Positions 10,600 through 21,066 of a stretch of DNA of 64,000 nt are shown here, in pieces (the first letter of the stretch is position 1; every line of letters begins with the position of its first letter). The notes under the pieces are model-generated. The model worked only from the letters and a program-made list of their open reading frames with translations. It ran no database searches and was not told the origin of the DNA. The stretch comes from Panthera uncia (Eukaryota; Chordata; Mammalia; Carnivora; Felidae), in assembly GCF_023721935.1 (NCBI RefSeq), contig NC_064807.1, forward strand, positions 77,082,001 through 77,146,000, written 5' to 3'. The translations under genes and the position numbers were made by a program.

Positions 10600-10710
10600 G
10601 AATAGGAAATGGAGGTGAATGGAGGTGAAAGATGGTAATTAGCTCACCTAAATTCACACAGGTCACAATAGACAAGCCAGGATTTGAACGCAGAGAGCCT
10701 CCCCAGGAAG
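10600..10710 (-). repeat. MIR fragment
   Basis: 'taattagctcacctaaattc', 'acacaggtcacaatag' and 'gccaggatttgaacgcagag' match antisense MIR. The SINE pair inserted at its edge. Confidence 0.65.
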
Positions 10711-11210
10711 CCACGCGTGAAATCTACTATCTTGGCTCTGATGCATTTGTACCAGCCAATAAAACACCTTCCACCTCCACCTTCCAATGTCTTCCCCATC
10801 GGTAACTCGAAAAGCCCCTCAGTAGCTTCAAAATCTGTACAGATACCCTTGCCTTCAAGCAGTTTTGGGGATTTACTATACTTGGGAGTTCTAAGGGCGT
10901 AAAGAAAAATTACCATGCCTCAAAAGGCCTACAAGCCAGCCACCTGCAACTCTCATTTCCCTGCCTGCTTCCCATAAGCCGACCCCCCTTCCCGTGACAC
11001 CATCCCTCTGAGACTTTAATGGAGTTGAAGTCAACATCACGCCACTTAATCAGTCTTTTCCTTTTATTTGTGCCAAAACGGAGCTGTGATGTCAGCAGGA
11101 AAGGGGTGGGGAAGGCAAACGTCTGTCTTTTCTCCAGAGCCCCCTCATGCTGTGGGTCAGGGAGTATCCTTCACAGACAAGCACCTGTGTTTTGTAACTG
11201 TAGTCATAAC
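10711..11210. other. Unassigned sequence
   Basis: No exon or repeat recognised. Confidence 0.4.
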
Positions 11211-11214
11211 CACG

Positions 11215-11325
11215 GAAGCAATAACAATAAATAATAACAGGCTTACAAACCTTTTTACATCCGTTTGCATACAGTTTGGTCCTTCCCATTGCCCCCCGAT
11301 GCGGGGAGAACTATGATGTGTAAAT
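11215..11325 (-). repeat. MIR fragment
   Basis: 'gaagcaataacaataaataa' then 'tttttacatccgtttgcata' and 'cgatgcggggagaac' resemble antisense MIR. Confidence 0.5.
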
Positions 11326-11404
11326 GTGGGTGTATATTCATTATATTGATAACATGTATATTTGCACATATGTATTTATACATGTGAGCAAGTTATGAAT
11401 GATG

Positions 11405-11603
11405 TCAGAGGGAGTAGGAAGAACACGGGGTTCAAGTTCAGGAGTCTTGAGTCACCCTCGTTCTGCCATGAATCACAGATATGACTTTGAGAAAGTGGCT
11501 TCCCTTCTAGGATCTCTGTTTTCTCCTCTGTATGACAGACATCGTGATTCTCACCACCCAACCTTAGAAGAGAAGACCCAATGAAATAGTGCACCTAAAA
11601 TGT
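11405..11603 (+). repeat. MIR SINE, cut by an L1 insertion
   Basis: Sense MIR from 'gggttcaagttcagg' through 'ttctgccatgaatcacag', 'gatctctgttttctcctctg' to 'atgaaatagtgcacctaaaa', where L1 sequence takes over. A possible continuation is at 14105. Confidence 0.75.
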
Positions 11604-11636
11604 TTGCAGATGACATGATCGTATATGCAAAAAACC

Positions 11637-13160
11637 CTAAAGACTCAACCAAAAAAAAAAAAAAAGGTTAAAACAGGTGAACAAATGTGGTAAACGTGTA
11701 GGATACAAAATCAACATACAACATACAATGGTGTTTCTATATGCAAATAACAAACTATCTGAAAAGGGAATTAAGAAAACAATTCCACTTACAGCAGTAA
11801 CAAAAAGAATAAAACGGTTAAGAATAAACTTAACCAAAACGGCAAAAGACGTGGACCTCAAATATTGAAGAATACACAGATAAATGGAAAGACGTCCATG
11901 TTCATGGACTGGAAGAATTAACATTGCTAAAATGTCCGTGCTACCCAAAGTGATCTATACAGTTAAGGTAATCCCTATCAAAATCCCAAGTGCATTATTT
12001 AAAGAAATAGAAAATATCATCCTAAAATGTACGTGGAACCATATAAGATCCCCATAGACAAAGCAATCTTGAGAAAAAAGAAAAAACATGGAGGTATCAC
12101 ATTTCCTGATTTCAAGATGTATTACAAAGCAACAGTAATCAAAACAGCATCGTATGGGTGTGAAAACAGACATATAGACCAACGGAAGAGAGTAGAGAGT
12201 CCAGAAATAAAGCCACACGTTCATGGCCAACTGATCTTTGTCAAGGGTGCCAAGAGCAAACAATGGGTAAAAGATAATATCTTCAATAAGCGGGTCTGTA
12301 GGAACTGGATATTCACATTGGAAGAATGAAATTGGATTGTCATCTCATACCATATACAAAAATAAACTCCAAATGGATTAGAGGCTTAAGCATAAGACCT
12401 AAAAACATAAAACTACTAGAATAAAACATAAAGGAAAAGCTCCTTGTGATTGGTCCAGGCAATGATTTTTTGGATATGACACCAAAAGCATAGGTGACAA
12501 AAACCAACATGGACAAGTGGAATGAGATCAAGCTACAAAGCTCTCCCACAGTGGAGGGAATAACCAGCTAAGTAGAAAGGCAACCTACAAAATGGGAGAA
12601 AATATTTGCAAACCATAAGGCTGATAAGGTGTTAATAGCCAACATATATAACAAACTCATACAATTCAATAGCAAAAAAAAAAAAAAAAAAAAAATTAAC
12701 CTGATCTAAAAATGGACAAAGTACGTGTTCACACATTTCTCAAAAGAAGACATACAAATGGTCAACATGAGGAGATGCTCTTGACCTCCCTCATCATCAG
12801 GAAAATTCAAGCCAAAATCAAATGAGCTTGTTCCTCGCACCTGTTAGAATGGTGGCTATTATTACAAAGACAAAAGATGACAAATGTTGGCGAGGGTGTG
12901 GAGAAAAGGGAATCCTTGTGCACTGCGGGTGGGAATGTAAATTGGCACAGCCATTGTGGAAAACAGTATGAAGCTTACTCAAAAAATTAAAAATAGAACC
13001 ACCATATGATCCAGAAATCCCACTTCTGGGTGTATTTCCAAAGGAAATGAAATCAGTATCTCGAGGAGATATCTGTGCTCTTAGGTTCATTGCAGCATTG
13101 TTCATGACAGCCAAGACATGGAAACAACCTAAATGTCTGTCAGTGGATGAATACATAAAG
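11637..13160 (+). pseudogene. L1 ORF2 C-terminal remnant
   Basis: ORF2p is the L1 endonuclease/reverse transcriptase needed for target-primed reverse transcription. Only the part after the reverse transcriptase core remains. Recognisable pieces are GYKINIQ and NNKLSEKGIKK at about 11700-11790, and GGITFPDFKMYYKATVIKTA in the best open segment (12027-12329). The endonuclease domain and catalytic core are absent. Multiple stops and frame changes and two internal A-runs (about 11650 and 12676-12695) confirm it is dead. No promoter or host gene connection is visible. Confidence 0.88.
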
Positions 13161-13164
13161 AAAA

Positions 13165-13487
13165 CGTGAGATATATATAATATATAATATAATCAATATA
13201 ATCTATATAATATAATATATAATAAATATATAATAAAATATAATAAATAATGTAATACTTTATATATAATATTATATATGAATATTATAATATTTTATAT
13301 ATAAATAATATATTTTTATAATATAATAAATAAAGTATAATCTATATAATATAATTTGGATATATGTCATCCAAACATATATTATATGTTATATATAATA
13401 CGTTATATGTTATATATAATATGTTATATGTTATATATATTATATATTATATATTATATATTATATATTATATATTATATATTATTC
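13165..13487. repeat. TA-rich expansion inside the L1
   Basis: About 320 bp of TATAATATA, TATATGTTA and TTATATA units. L1s of this type normally have a short 'gtggtatatatacaatgg' stretch here before 'tattcagcc'. The flanking L1 resumes exactly with 'tattcagccttagaaaag'. Confidence 0.9.
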
Positions 13488-13825
13488 AGCCTTAGAAAAG
13501 AAGGCAGTCCATCCATTCACAACAACATGGATGAACCTGGAGGACATCATGCTAAGTGAAATAAGCCAGATACAGAAGGACAAATACCGCACGATCTTAC
13601 TTATATGTGAAATCTAAAATAGTCAGACCCAGAGAATCATGGTTACCAGGGGCTAGGGGGAGAAAGAAATAGGGAGAAGTTGGTCAAGGCATACCGATTT
13701 CCACTTATGCAGGATGAATAAGTCCTGGAAGGTCTAATGTACAGCACAGTGACTGTAATTAGTAATACCATATTATATACATGAAATTTGCCTAGAGGGT
13801 AGATGCTACGGGTTCTCACCACAAG

Positions 13826-13963
13826 AAAATAATAAAATAAAATAAAATAAAATAAAATAAAATAGAATAGAACAGAACAGAATAGAATAGAATAGAATAA
13901 CATAAAATAAATAAAATAAATAAAATAAAATAGAATAAAATAAAATAGAATAAAATAAAATAC
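13826..13963. repeat. (AAATA)n/(GAATA)n pentanucleotide microsatellite in the L1 3' UTR
   Basis: Runs of AAATA interrupted by GAATA and GAACA variants, lying where related L1s have an A-rich segment. Confidence 0.93.
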
Positions 13964-14104
13964 TAACTACGGGAGGTGATGCATGTTGACAAGCTTGGTC
14001 ACAATGTATACAAATATTAAAACATCAAGTTGTATACTCTTAACATATACTATTTTTATTTGTCAATTATACCTCAATAAAGCTCAAAAAAATAATTAAA
14101 ATAA

Positions 14105-14215
14105 TAGAATCCCTACAACAGTGCCGGTTTATAGAAGGGCCCCAAACTGCTGGTTTCCTTCATGCTTTCCTTTAGCATACTATGTGCTCAATAAACACTT
14201 GCAGAGTTGAACTGA
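14105..14215 (+). repeat. MIR/L2 3'-end remnant downstream of the L1
   Basis: 'caacagtgccggtttata' and 'actatgtgctcaataaacac' are the sense 3' end shared by MIR and L2. May be the other half of the MIR at 11405-11603. Confidence 0.6.
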
Positions 14216-14236
14216 ATTGGTGACCTGATTTATGAT

Positions 14237-14249
14237 AAATATATATATG

Positions 14250-14280
<31 letters not shown>

Positions 14281-14290
14281 TTTTTTTTTG
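14237..14290. repeat. (TA)n microsatellite with poly-T
   Basis: Alternating TATATATG/TATACATA followed by about 11 T. Confidence 0.95.
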
Positions 14291-14505
14291 GTAGTTCAGT
14301 ACATGGACACTGGAGTAAAACCACCTAGACTGGGGGTTCCAATCCTCCACTACCAACAAGAGTAAACCAACAAGTATTTTCACCACCAGGAGGCTGCCGG
14401 CATAGGTAACGGTTATAACAGTACCTACCCTACCTCGTGGGCTTATGATGAAGACAAAACGTGTAGAGAGTGCATAATATAGCCCCAGCCACACACAGCT
14501 GATAT
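14291..14505 (+). repeat. MIR SINE
   Basis: 'ggtagttcagtacatggaca', 'ctagactgggggttccaatc' and 'ctacctcgtgggcttatgat' follow MIR order. Contains ACCACCAGGAGGCTGCC at 14382-14398, a weak CTCF-like match. Confidence 0.8.
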
Positions 14506-15163
14506 CTGTCAGTCGGGACTGTTAGGGCTTCCCTCTTCCTCCTTCTTTTGTTGAGAGCCGTGGAAGGGTTGTGCGATCCGGTCTGATAACCCCACCCCAG
14601 GTCATCAGCACATCTGCCAATGCCACAAGTAACCAAAAGTAGTATCAGAGGGTGTGAAAGCACTTGGACACTGTTTCCAGTTTCTAAGCGATTGTCTTCT
14701 GTCTCTGCGGTTGCCTGGGACGTCAGCAATCAGCATCCGTAAGGCCTGCAGCTGGCCTCTGCTTCCACAGAAATGCCCCCCCATGGGAATCAAATGGATC
14801 CGAGGCTGGAAGCAGCTCCTAGAAGGGGGAAGCCCATGTTAAGTGAGACTCAAAGGAACCGGATGGCATCTATATCCCCCTTGATATTTCCATCCTGCTG
14901 CTCTGGGAGCTCCCAAATTAAAACATCAAGGCATCAACAGACAGCCCCGTGTATATCAAGCAAGAGACAAACGCAGGACAGAGATATGCAGAGAGAATCC
15001 CAGATCCCTTAGAAACCACCGAGCCTTCCCCCATTTTACAGTGAATGACTTTCCCAGGATTGCAAGGAGAGTAGGGCTCTTTTCCCATGGAGGACCGTCA
15101 CGATACCCCGGTCCCAGGAGTGCCATTTACATAGACCACAGCGCGGATGGCTCCCCTTAGAGT
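14506..15163. other. Unassigned sequence
   Basis: No exon or repeat recognised over about 650 bp. Confidence 0.4.
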
Positions 15164-15228
15164 TGTTTTTTTTTTTTTTTTTCTTCTCCCTTTTTTTTTT
15201 TTAATATATGAAATTTATTGTCAACCCC
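15164..15228 (-). mobile_element. Very short carnivore L1 3' end with poly-A tail (antisense)
   Basis: Two T-runs separated by 'cttctccc', then 'taatatatgaaatttattgt', the complement of the extreme 3' end of felid L1. A severely 5'-truncated insertion. Confidence 0.7.
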
Positions 15229-15229
15229 T

Positions 15230-15755
15230 TAAGAGTTTTGAATCAATGCAGCCATAACTTTATCACACCTCGTGTTCTCTTTATCAAAATATGCTTAACT
15301 TGGGGCACCTGTGTGGCTCAGTCAGTTAAGTGTCCGACCCTCGATTTCAGCTCCGGTTATAATGACGTGGGGTCAAGCCCTGCATCAGGCTCTGCACTGA
15401 CAGCATGGAGCCTGCTTGGGATTCTCTCTCTCCCCCTCTCCTTCTCTCTCTCCAAATAAAGAAATCAACTCAAAAAAAAATGTGCTTAACTTATAAATTG
15501 TAAATAACTCTATTCCCCTCGGATATATACCTAGGAGTAGAATGGCTATGCCACATGTTAATTCTAGATTTAAAAATTTGAGAAACTGCCAAATTGCTTT
15601 CCAAAGTGGCCGCGCCATTTTTCATTCCCGTCGTCAATAAGTGACGCTTCCATTTCTCGACGTCCCTCTTCAACACCTGTTACCGTCTTTCCTTATTATG
15701 GCCAACCTAGTGGCGTCTCATTGTTTTGATTTGATCTCGGGGTTTTGATTTGCCA
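15230..15755 (-). mobile_element. Old L1 fragment split by a SINE
   Basis: Antisense L1: 'tcggatatatacctaggagt', 'aaattgctttccaaagtggc', 'tcttcaacacctgttaccgt' and 'ttgttttgatttgatc' keep the L1 order. The SINE at 15303-15478 interrupts it. Confidence 0.82.
15303..15478 (+). repeat. Felid SINE inside an L1
   Basis: GGGCACCTGTGTGGCTCAGT head, diverged B-box region and AATAAAG tail. Flanked by AAATATGCTTAACTT and AAATGTGCTTAACTT, a 15-bp duplication with one mismatch. Confidence 0.93.
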
Positions 15756-16045
15756 CTGTTCCTTCTTCTCCCTTCCCTCTGAGGAACCAGCCTGCTTGCA
15801 CAAACCATTCGCTCAGAAACGCTCTTGGCCATGCAGAAACATTACGCTAGACCTGCCCCACGCGAGGAGGTGTTGTGTGGGCCAGTGTTGCAGATGGCTG
15901 GGTGGAAAGTCTACCTCGTTCCAGGGTTTAGGCTTAGGAAACCCATTTTCTACTGGTATAAGCTACATCTTCTCCATATGCTAGCATGTATAATTCTATT
16001 TTATAATCTATTTAGTTACCGGGCCATCTCAAATTCTCCACCTGG
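15756..16045. other. Unassigned sequence
   Basis: Nothing recognised. Confidence 0.4.
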
Positions 16046-16200
16046 GTCCTTGATGTATATTGTCTTACTTAAACCTCACCACAGTCTTACACCGTGGGTA
16101 TTTTCCCAATGTCACAAATAAGCAAAACGAAGGTAAAACAAGTTGACTGAAGCCACCCAGCTACAAACGTGATAGAAGACTTTAGCCCGTGTGTGCCTTT
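16046..16200 (-). repeat. MIR SINE
   Basis: 'cttacttaaacctcaccaca', 'gtgggtattttcccaatgtc' and 'gaagccacccagctac' read as diverged antisense MIR. Confidence 0.65.
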
Positions 16201-17115
16201 TCCCTCCATCTTCTGTTCTTGAAAGCACAGAGGGCCAAAGATCTAATAGAATTTCAGCCGTGGCCCTGCCAGCTCTGTGACAATCCACACATCAGTCTAT
16301 AAGGAATCTTTCAATCCCAAATGCGGGGAAAGCAAATTAGGAAATAGTCATACATTGAGTAAATCTTTTGCAAACATGTCTGTCTCAAGGGAAAGGCAGG
16401 ACTTCGCTTTATTTCAGCGGACTTTCCAGTCTAATGACCTAGAATTCACTGCTCTGCTTTTATTCTCATCCCAACATGCTGCAGCCCACATGAAAATGTC
16501 TGATAAACTGGGAGCTTCTTTTGATGCCTGGGAAAAGAAGATGTTTTCTATGCCGAGCACCCGTATCTTTTCTGAATATTTTTCTTCATATTCTTCTGGG
16601 GGTTTTGATCTCACATTATTTCTTTTTTTGATTCGATGGATGGGGGGGGGGGGGGGGGGAACGTACAGGATTTTTCAATTATTTATTGCAGAAGGCATTT
16701 AAAGCCTCATTTCAAACTCGATTTCTGGACTTCTGCACTCACTCATGAACGTTGGGAAGCCGGTCTGACCTCCCGAGAGGAGAGCTCACTGAAGGTCAAA
16801 AGATGTGTCTGACTGACGCATGGGACCTCAGACATTCTGACCCAGACCTGCATCTCTAAGCTGGGGCGGGAGCATCCGTGTGGTGGCAGGGGCTGCTGGT
16901 GAACTTGTCCAGCCACCTGGTTCTTCACTCTGGTCTCTGACCTCTACTAGTCTTCCTGCCATGACAAGAGGAATCCATGCCTTTATTTTAAAATATTAGA
17001 ATTTAATTCAATCCCAATTCAAACCGATACTTCTTGAGTGCCTACGCCTCTTTTGTGCCACATGTTGCCCCGAAACCTGCAAAGGTGAAAATTATTTGTC
17101 ATCCATGGGGAAGGA
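16201..17115. other. Unassigned sequence with an 18-G homopolymer
   Basis: No repeat recognised. A 141-codon open frame at 16277-16702 contains the G run at 16642-16659 and shows no known domain. The homopolymer makes any frame across it unreliable. Confidence 0.45.
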
Positions 17116-17117
17116 GG

Positions 17118-17285
17118 TCAAGAGTACCCAGTCTTCAGCCTGTCTGGGTTCACATCCCAGCTCCACCACTTACTGGATGTTTCACGTGTCAAACGGGGAC
17201 GATAATACTAATATCAACTGTTTAGTGTTTTAATACACAAGGAACACGTAACACAGTACCTGCCCCACATCTGTCCATTAACATG
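17118..17285 (+). repeat. MIR SINE
   Basis: 'gtctgggttcacatcccagc', 'tccaccacttactggatg' and 'aaacggggacgataatacta' are well-kept sense MIR landmarks. Confidence 0.85.
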
Positions 17286-17399
17286 ATGAGGGTGGTGTTC
17301 TAAATGCAAATAAGCAAGAGAAGTATGGCCCTTGCCTTGATCCTCTACTAGGGAGGCATTAATCAAATAGCTACCAAAACTTGTAATTACTAAAGCGCT

Positions 17400-17790
17400 A
17401 CAGTGGGTTATGTTGGTTGCCCTTCCGACATCTATCCTAACCCTCCTAGTTGTGCGTTTGAGGGAGAGGTGGGAACCACGCCCAATCCCACCTCTTCAAA
17501 TGCCTCTCAAATGGTCCAGTCTAATCTGTACCATTAATCACCACTGTGATTAATTCAGAGGTGGTCACATGACCTAAATCAAGCTAATCAAAAATAAGTC
17601 CAAGATTTTTATATCGGGGAAGGGAACCCCCTTTCTCTGCCACTGGGTAGGACAAAGGAAGTTTTGACCCAACCACAGCCATTTCTCAACCACTAAAGGA
17701 GCCAAGCTTAGAAGGAAACCAATATAATGGAAGGCGGAAATAAGATACATAAAGAAAAAAGGTCTCTGATTATATCGTGGAGCCACTGGA
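17400..17790 (+). mobile_element. Ancient LTR/DNA-type repeat, family uncertain
   Basis: 'gaggtggtcacatgacctaa', 'tcaagctaatcaaaaata' and 'aagggaaccccctttctctg' fit a known kind of old interspersed repeat. Name and strand are tentative. Confidence 0.4.
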
Positions 17791-17878
17791 TCTAGCCTCA
17801 CCTGAAATCCACAATACCTTGAGAATATTCAGACAAAAATAGTCTTCAATAACAGAGAGGATGATAAGCAATGAAAAA

Positions 17879-17990
17879 CAGGTCACGATCTCACAGTTTG
17901 TGAGATCTGCACTGTCAGGGCAGAGCATGCTTGGGATCCTCTCTCTCCCCCTCACTCTCTGCCCCCCACCCAAATAGACAAACTTTTTAA
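17879..17990 (+). repeat. Truncated felid SINE joined to an L1
   Basis: Starts in the middle of the element at 'caggtcacgatctcacagtt', lacks the tRNA-like head, and ends in a CT-rich middle and A-rich tail running into L1 sequence. Has an internal deletion. Confidence 0.82.
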
Positions 17991-19065
17991 AACAATGGGC
18001 AAAGAATCCGAATAGGCATTTCTCCAAGGAAGATGTACAATTAACTAATAAGCACACGAAGTGATGCTCAATGTCATTAGTTACCAGGGAGATGCAAATC
18101 AAAACAATGGGAAATCACTTCATACGTGCTAGGATGGCTAAATTAAAAAGCCACATACTAACAAAGGTTGGTGAAAACAGAGAGGAGTCCGAATCCTCAT
18201 ACAATGCCGACAGGAATGTAAAGTGGTGCAGACACTTTGGAAAAGAGCCTGACATTTCGTCAGATGCCGAAACACAGAATTACCAAATGACCTACAATTC
18301 CACTCTCTTCGGTAGAGACCCCAGAGAAGGGAAAACATCTGTCTGCCAAACACCTGTACGTAAATGCTTCCAGCAGCATTTTTCATAATATCCGGGAGGT
18401 GGAAACAACCCAAGTGTCCATCAGTTGATGAAACAAAATGTGGTATATCCGTAAAATGGAATATTATTCAGCCATGAAAGAAATGAAGTAATGATGTATG
18501 TTACAACATGAATAAACCTCAAAAATAATTTGCGAAGTCAAAGAAGGTAGTGATGAAAGAGCACACATTATATTATTCTATCATTATATGATTCCACTCA
18601 TAGGAAGTGTCCAAAGCACGGAATCTTTAGAGACAGAAAGACTAGTTAGTGGTTGCTTACGGGGCTAGGAGGGATGCAGGTTGAGGGGGGATGATAGCTA
18701 TAAAATATGGGATTTCTTTATGAGGCGATGAAAATGATCCAACATTGACTATGGAGAACCACTGAATTGTATATACACTTTAAATGGGTGAATTGTTGGG
18801 GCACCTGGGTGGCTCAGTCAGTTAAGTCTCCGACTCTTGATTTCGGCTCAGGTCATGATCTCACGGTTCGTGAGTTCAAGCCCAGCACCAGGCTCTGTGC
18901 TGACAGCATGGAGACTGCCTGGGATTCTCTCTCTCCCTCTTTCTCTCTCTGTCTGTCTCTCTCTGTCTCTCTGCCCCTCCTCTGTTCTGTCTCTCAAAAT
19001 AAATAAACTTTAAAAAAATTCAAGTGGGTGAATCGTAGGGTATGTGAATTATAGTTAAAAATAAG
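17991..19065 (+). mobile_element. Old L1 LINE 3' part, interrupted by a SINE
   Basis: 'gatgcaaatcaaaacaatgg', 'ggaggtggaaacaacccaag', 'aatggaatattattcagcca' and 'ttgtatatacactttaaatg' are in L1 order. The 3' end resumes after the SINE at 19020. Confidence 0.9.
18798..19019 (+). repeat. Felid SINE inside the L1 3' end
   Basis: Full-length head, B-box region, CT-rich middle and AATAAATAAACTTT tail. Flanking GGGTGAATTGT and GGGTGAATCGT mark the target-site duplication. Confidence 0.95.
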
Positions 19066-19520
19066 TTATCTGGAATATCTTAGTTGGTGTTGAGTTGAGT
19101 TGAGTTTAGTTACTTGCAATTGAACACTTTCTAATGCATTTTCTATGAATAAAACCCCCAGGAACTGTAAGATTCCCTATCTCTGTTACCTTATCTAATC
19201 TGGACATGGGGGACGTTCAGAGGAGGTCAGAGGTCCTGGTGGGTGAAATATATCAGAAACAGTCCGGCTCTGCTCCTTTATGCCAGGCCTTGCCCATCTT
19301 GCCCCTTGTCCGTCTGCACAGGCCACCACTGACCCTCACCAGCAGACAGCTCGAGAGTTCATTCCAACGTGAGGAAGGACAGCCAGCGATCTGCCTGACT
19401 TCTCACTCATTTTCAGTGTTGAAACCTCAACACTTTTCTCATCCCTTTACCCCATACTCCTTCTCAAAGCCCCATCCTCTCTTTTCCTCCAGCCCCGTGT
19501 GCCTGATTTCCTAGACGGTT
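19066..19520. other. Unassigned sequence
   Basis: Short GAGTT repeats near 19091-19112; otherwise nothing recognised. A 102-codon open frame at 19206-19514 has no recognisable domain. Confidence 0.4.
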
Positions 19521-19690
19521 AGCTCAGACCACTTCTGATACTATGTCTGGATCCCAGGTCCTACATGGGTCTGGGCCTTGACTTTCTCTCGTCATTGCCC
19601 GTTGCAAAGAATGAAGGAAATTCTGCATGGAAGATAGCTAGTACAATGCCTGCCCTGGTGTGTGCCCAGTAAATGTTCGTCTTCTTCCCT
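19521..19690 (+). repeat. L2/MIR 3'-end fragment
   Basis: 'tagctagtacaatgcctgcc' and 'gcccagtaaatgttcgtc' match the sense 3' end shared by these families. Confidence 0.55.
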
Positions 19691-20129
19691 CCTTCCCAAT
19701 AGACCTTCCATTTGTTTGCTGACTACCCAACTTCCCGGTGTCTCACATCTTCTGCTTGGCCCCCCCTAGTTCACCTTTTCTTTTGGAATTTTGGGGGAAG
19801 GCTCTGTGTTGAATCACCCCCACTATAACCTTGTTCATTGGATAGCCAATTCTTTGACTCTGGTAGGCAAGTTGGTCCCCTGGGGGCCCCTCATCACCTA
19901 CCCCACCTGGCAGCAACTAAAACCAGTAATGCCCAGTAAAATAACAAAATCCGTCCACCATATTGTAAACCTGAAGATAAGTACCACAGGGGAGGAGAAG
20001 GTCAACCCTGCTCACCTTGTATCCACATAGAGTAGCACACAGACTGGCCCATGGTAGATCCTTGGGAGAGATTTGTTAAGTGGATGAATGACCCCGTTGT
20101 ACCGAAAATATCGGCGAAACGTCTGTCCC
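19691..20129. other. Unassigned sequence
   Basis: A weak L2-like tail around 20045-20090 ('catggtagatccttgggaga', 'gtggatgaatgac'). The rest is unrecognised. Confidence 0.35.
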
Positions 20130-20262
20130 ATCTTTCAAACTAGAAGCTGCCATTGGGAAGCACCACTGTCTAATCATCTTTGTTAATTCCAGAATCTAGC
20201 CCAGAGACTGGATCAGAGGAAGGCACTCAGTATATATTGGTTGAATTTTTGGCTTCTTCCAT
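20130..20262 (+). repeat. L2 LINE 3' end
   Basis: 'ctaatcatctttgttaattc', 'gaatctagcccagagactgg' and 'cactcagtatatattggttg' are in L2 order. Confidence 0.65.
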
Positions 20263-20514
20263 AAAGTCAATTACCCAGCTAAATAAGATGTCTGTTCCCT
20301 CTGGGCCCTCACGACCTCTGGAATGAAACTCTTTTTGAGGCACTTACAATTCTGCCTTGCACTGAAATGATTTGCAAGAGTGACCATTTGTTACCATGAG
20401 GCTCTGAGCTTTTCTGAACGTGGAGGCCCCGTCTCATCCATTTTCTGGGGCTCATCCATTTCCTGGTTACACCAAAGAGAAAGCAGAATAGAAACTCAGA
20501 AGACACACTTGTTG

Positions 20515-20727
20515 GGAGGCACCTGGGTGGCTCAGTCGAGTGAACGACTTCTGCTCAGGTCATGATCTCACAATTCCTGGGTTCAAGCCCCACATCAGGG
20601 TCACCGTGGTCAGCGCAGAGCTCACCTTGGATCCTCTGTCTACCTCTCGCTGCCCTTCCCCACCGCCCACTCCTTCTCTCTCTCTCTCTCTCTCTCTCGC
20701 AAATAAATAAACATCGAAAAAAGAAAA
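20515..20727 (+). repeat. Felid SINE, diverged
   Basis: GGAGGCACCTGGGTGGCTCA head with a small deletion near the A box, GGTTCAAGCCCC B-box region, (CT)n at 20676-20698, and an AAATAAATAAACATC tail. Confidence 0.92.
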
Positions 20728-20899
20728 ATGCTTGTTGAATAGCAGGTGGATGGTGGAATAAATGCATGTATAGGAGAGGGAGAATTACTTGATGGAGGGA
20801 GTGAAGCCATGATGTCTGGAAGGCTGGTACGTGGTCTGACCCGTGCTCTTTCCACTAAATTGCAGCGATGCTGGGACGGAGATGTATCGGTAGATATCT
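20728..20899. other. Unassigned sequence
   Basis: Nothing recognised. Confidence 0.4.
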
Positions 20900-21042
20900 T
20901 GTTTGTTTCATCATCTCCTTCTTCCGTCAGACCGTAAATTCCGCAAGACCAGCACCCATACCTAACATGCTCGCCACTGCAACCTCCCTGCTTAACACAT
21001 AGTATGTGCTCAATAAATGTGTTAATGACTAAATACTCACCC
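20900..21042 (+). repeat. L2 LINE 3' end
   Basis: 'cgtcagaccgtaaattccgc' and 'cacatagtatgtgctcaata' followed by AATGTGTTAATGAC match the sense L2 tail. Confidence 0.75.
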
Positions 21043-21066
21043 ACCAGGGAAATATGCCCCCCCCCC

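Larger units (their letters stand above)
11604..14104 (+). mobile_element. Old L1 LINE (L1M type), 5'-truncated, 3' end intact
   Basis: Runs from ORF2 through the conserved 'gtgttggcgagggtgtggag' region to the 3' UTR, ending in 'caattatacctcaataaagc' and an A-rich tail. Many stops and indels make it non-functional. It carries two internal simple-repeat expansions (13165-13487 and 13826-13963), which lengthen it beyond a normal L1 of this extent. Confidence 0.93.

Noticed and set aside
14382..14398. Second CTCF-like site ACCACCAGGAGGCTGCC
   Set aside because: Two mismatches at important positions and it lies in a MIR; kept only as a remark.
16277..16702. 141-codon forward frame, the most protein-like of the unassigned ones
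   Set aside because: Crosses an 18-G homopolymer, has no known domain, and no splice or promoter context was found.
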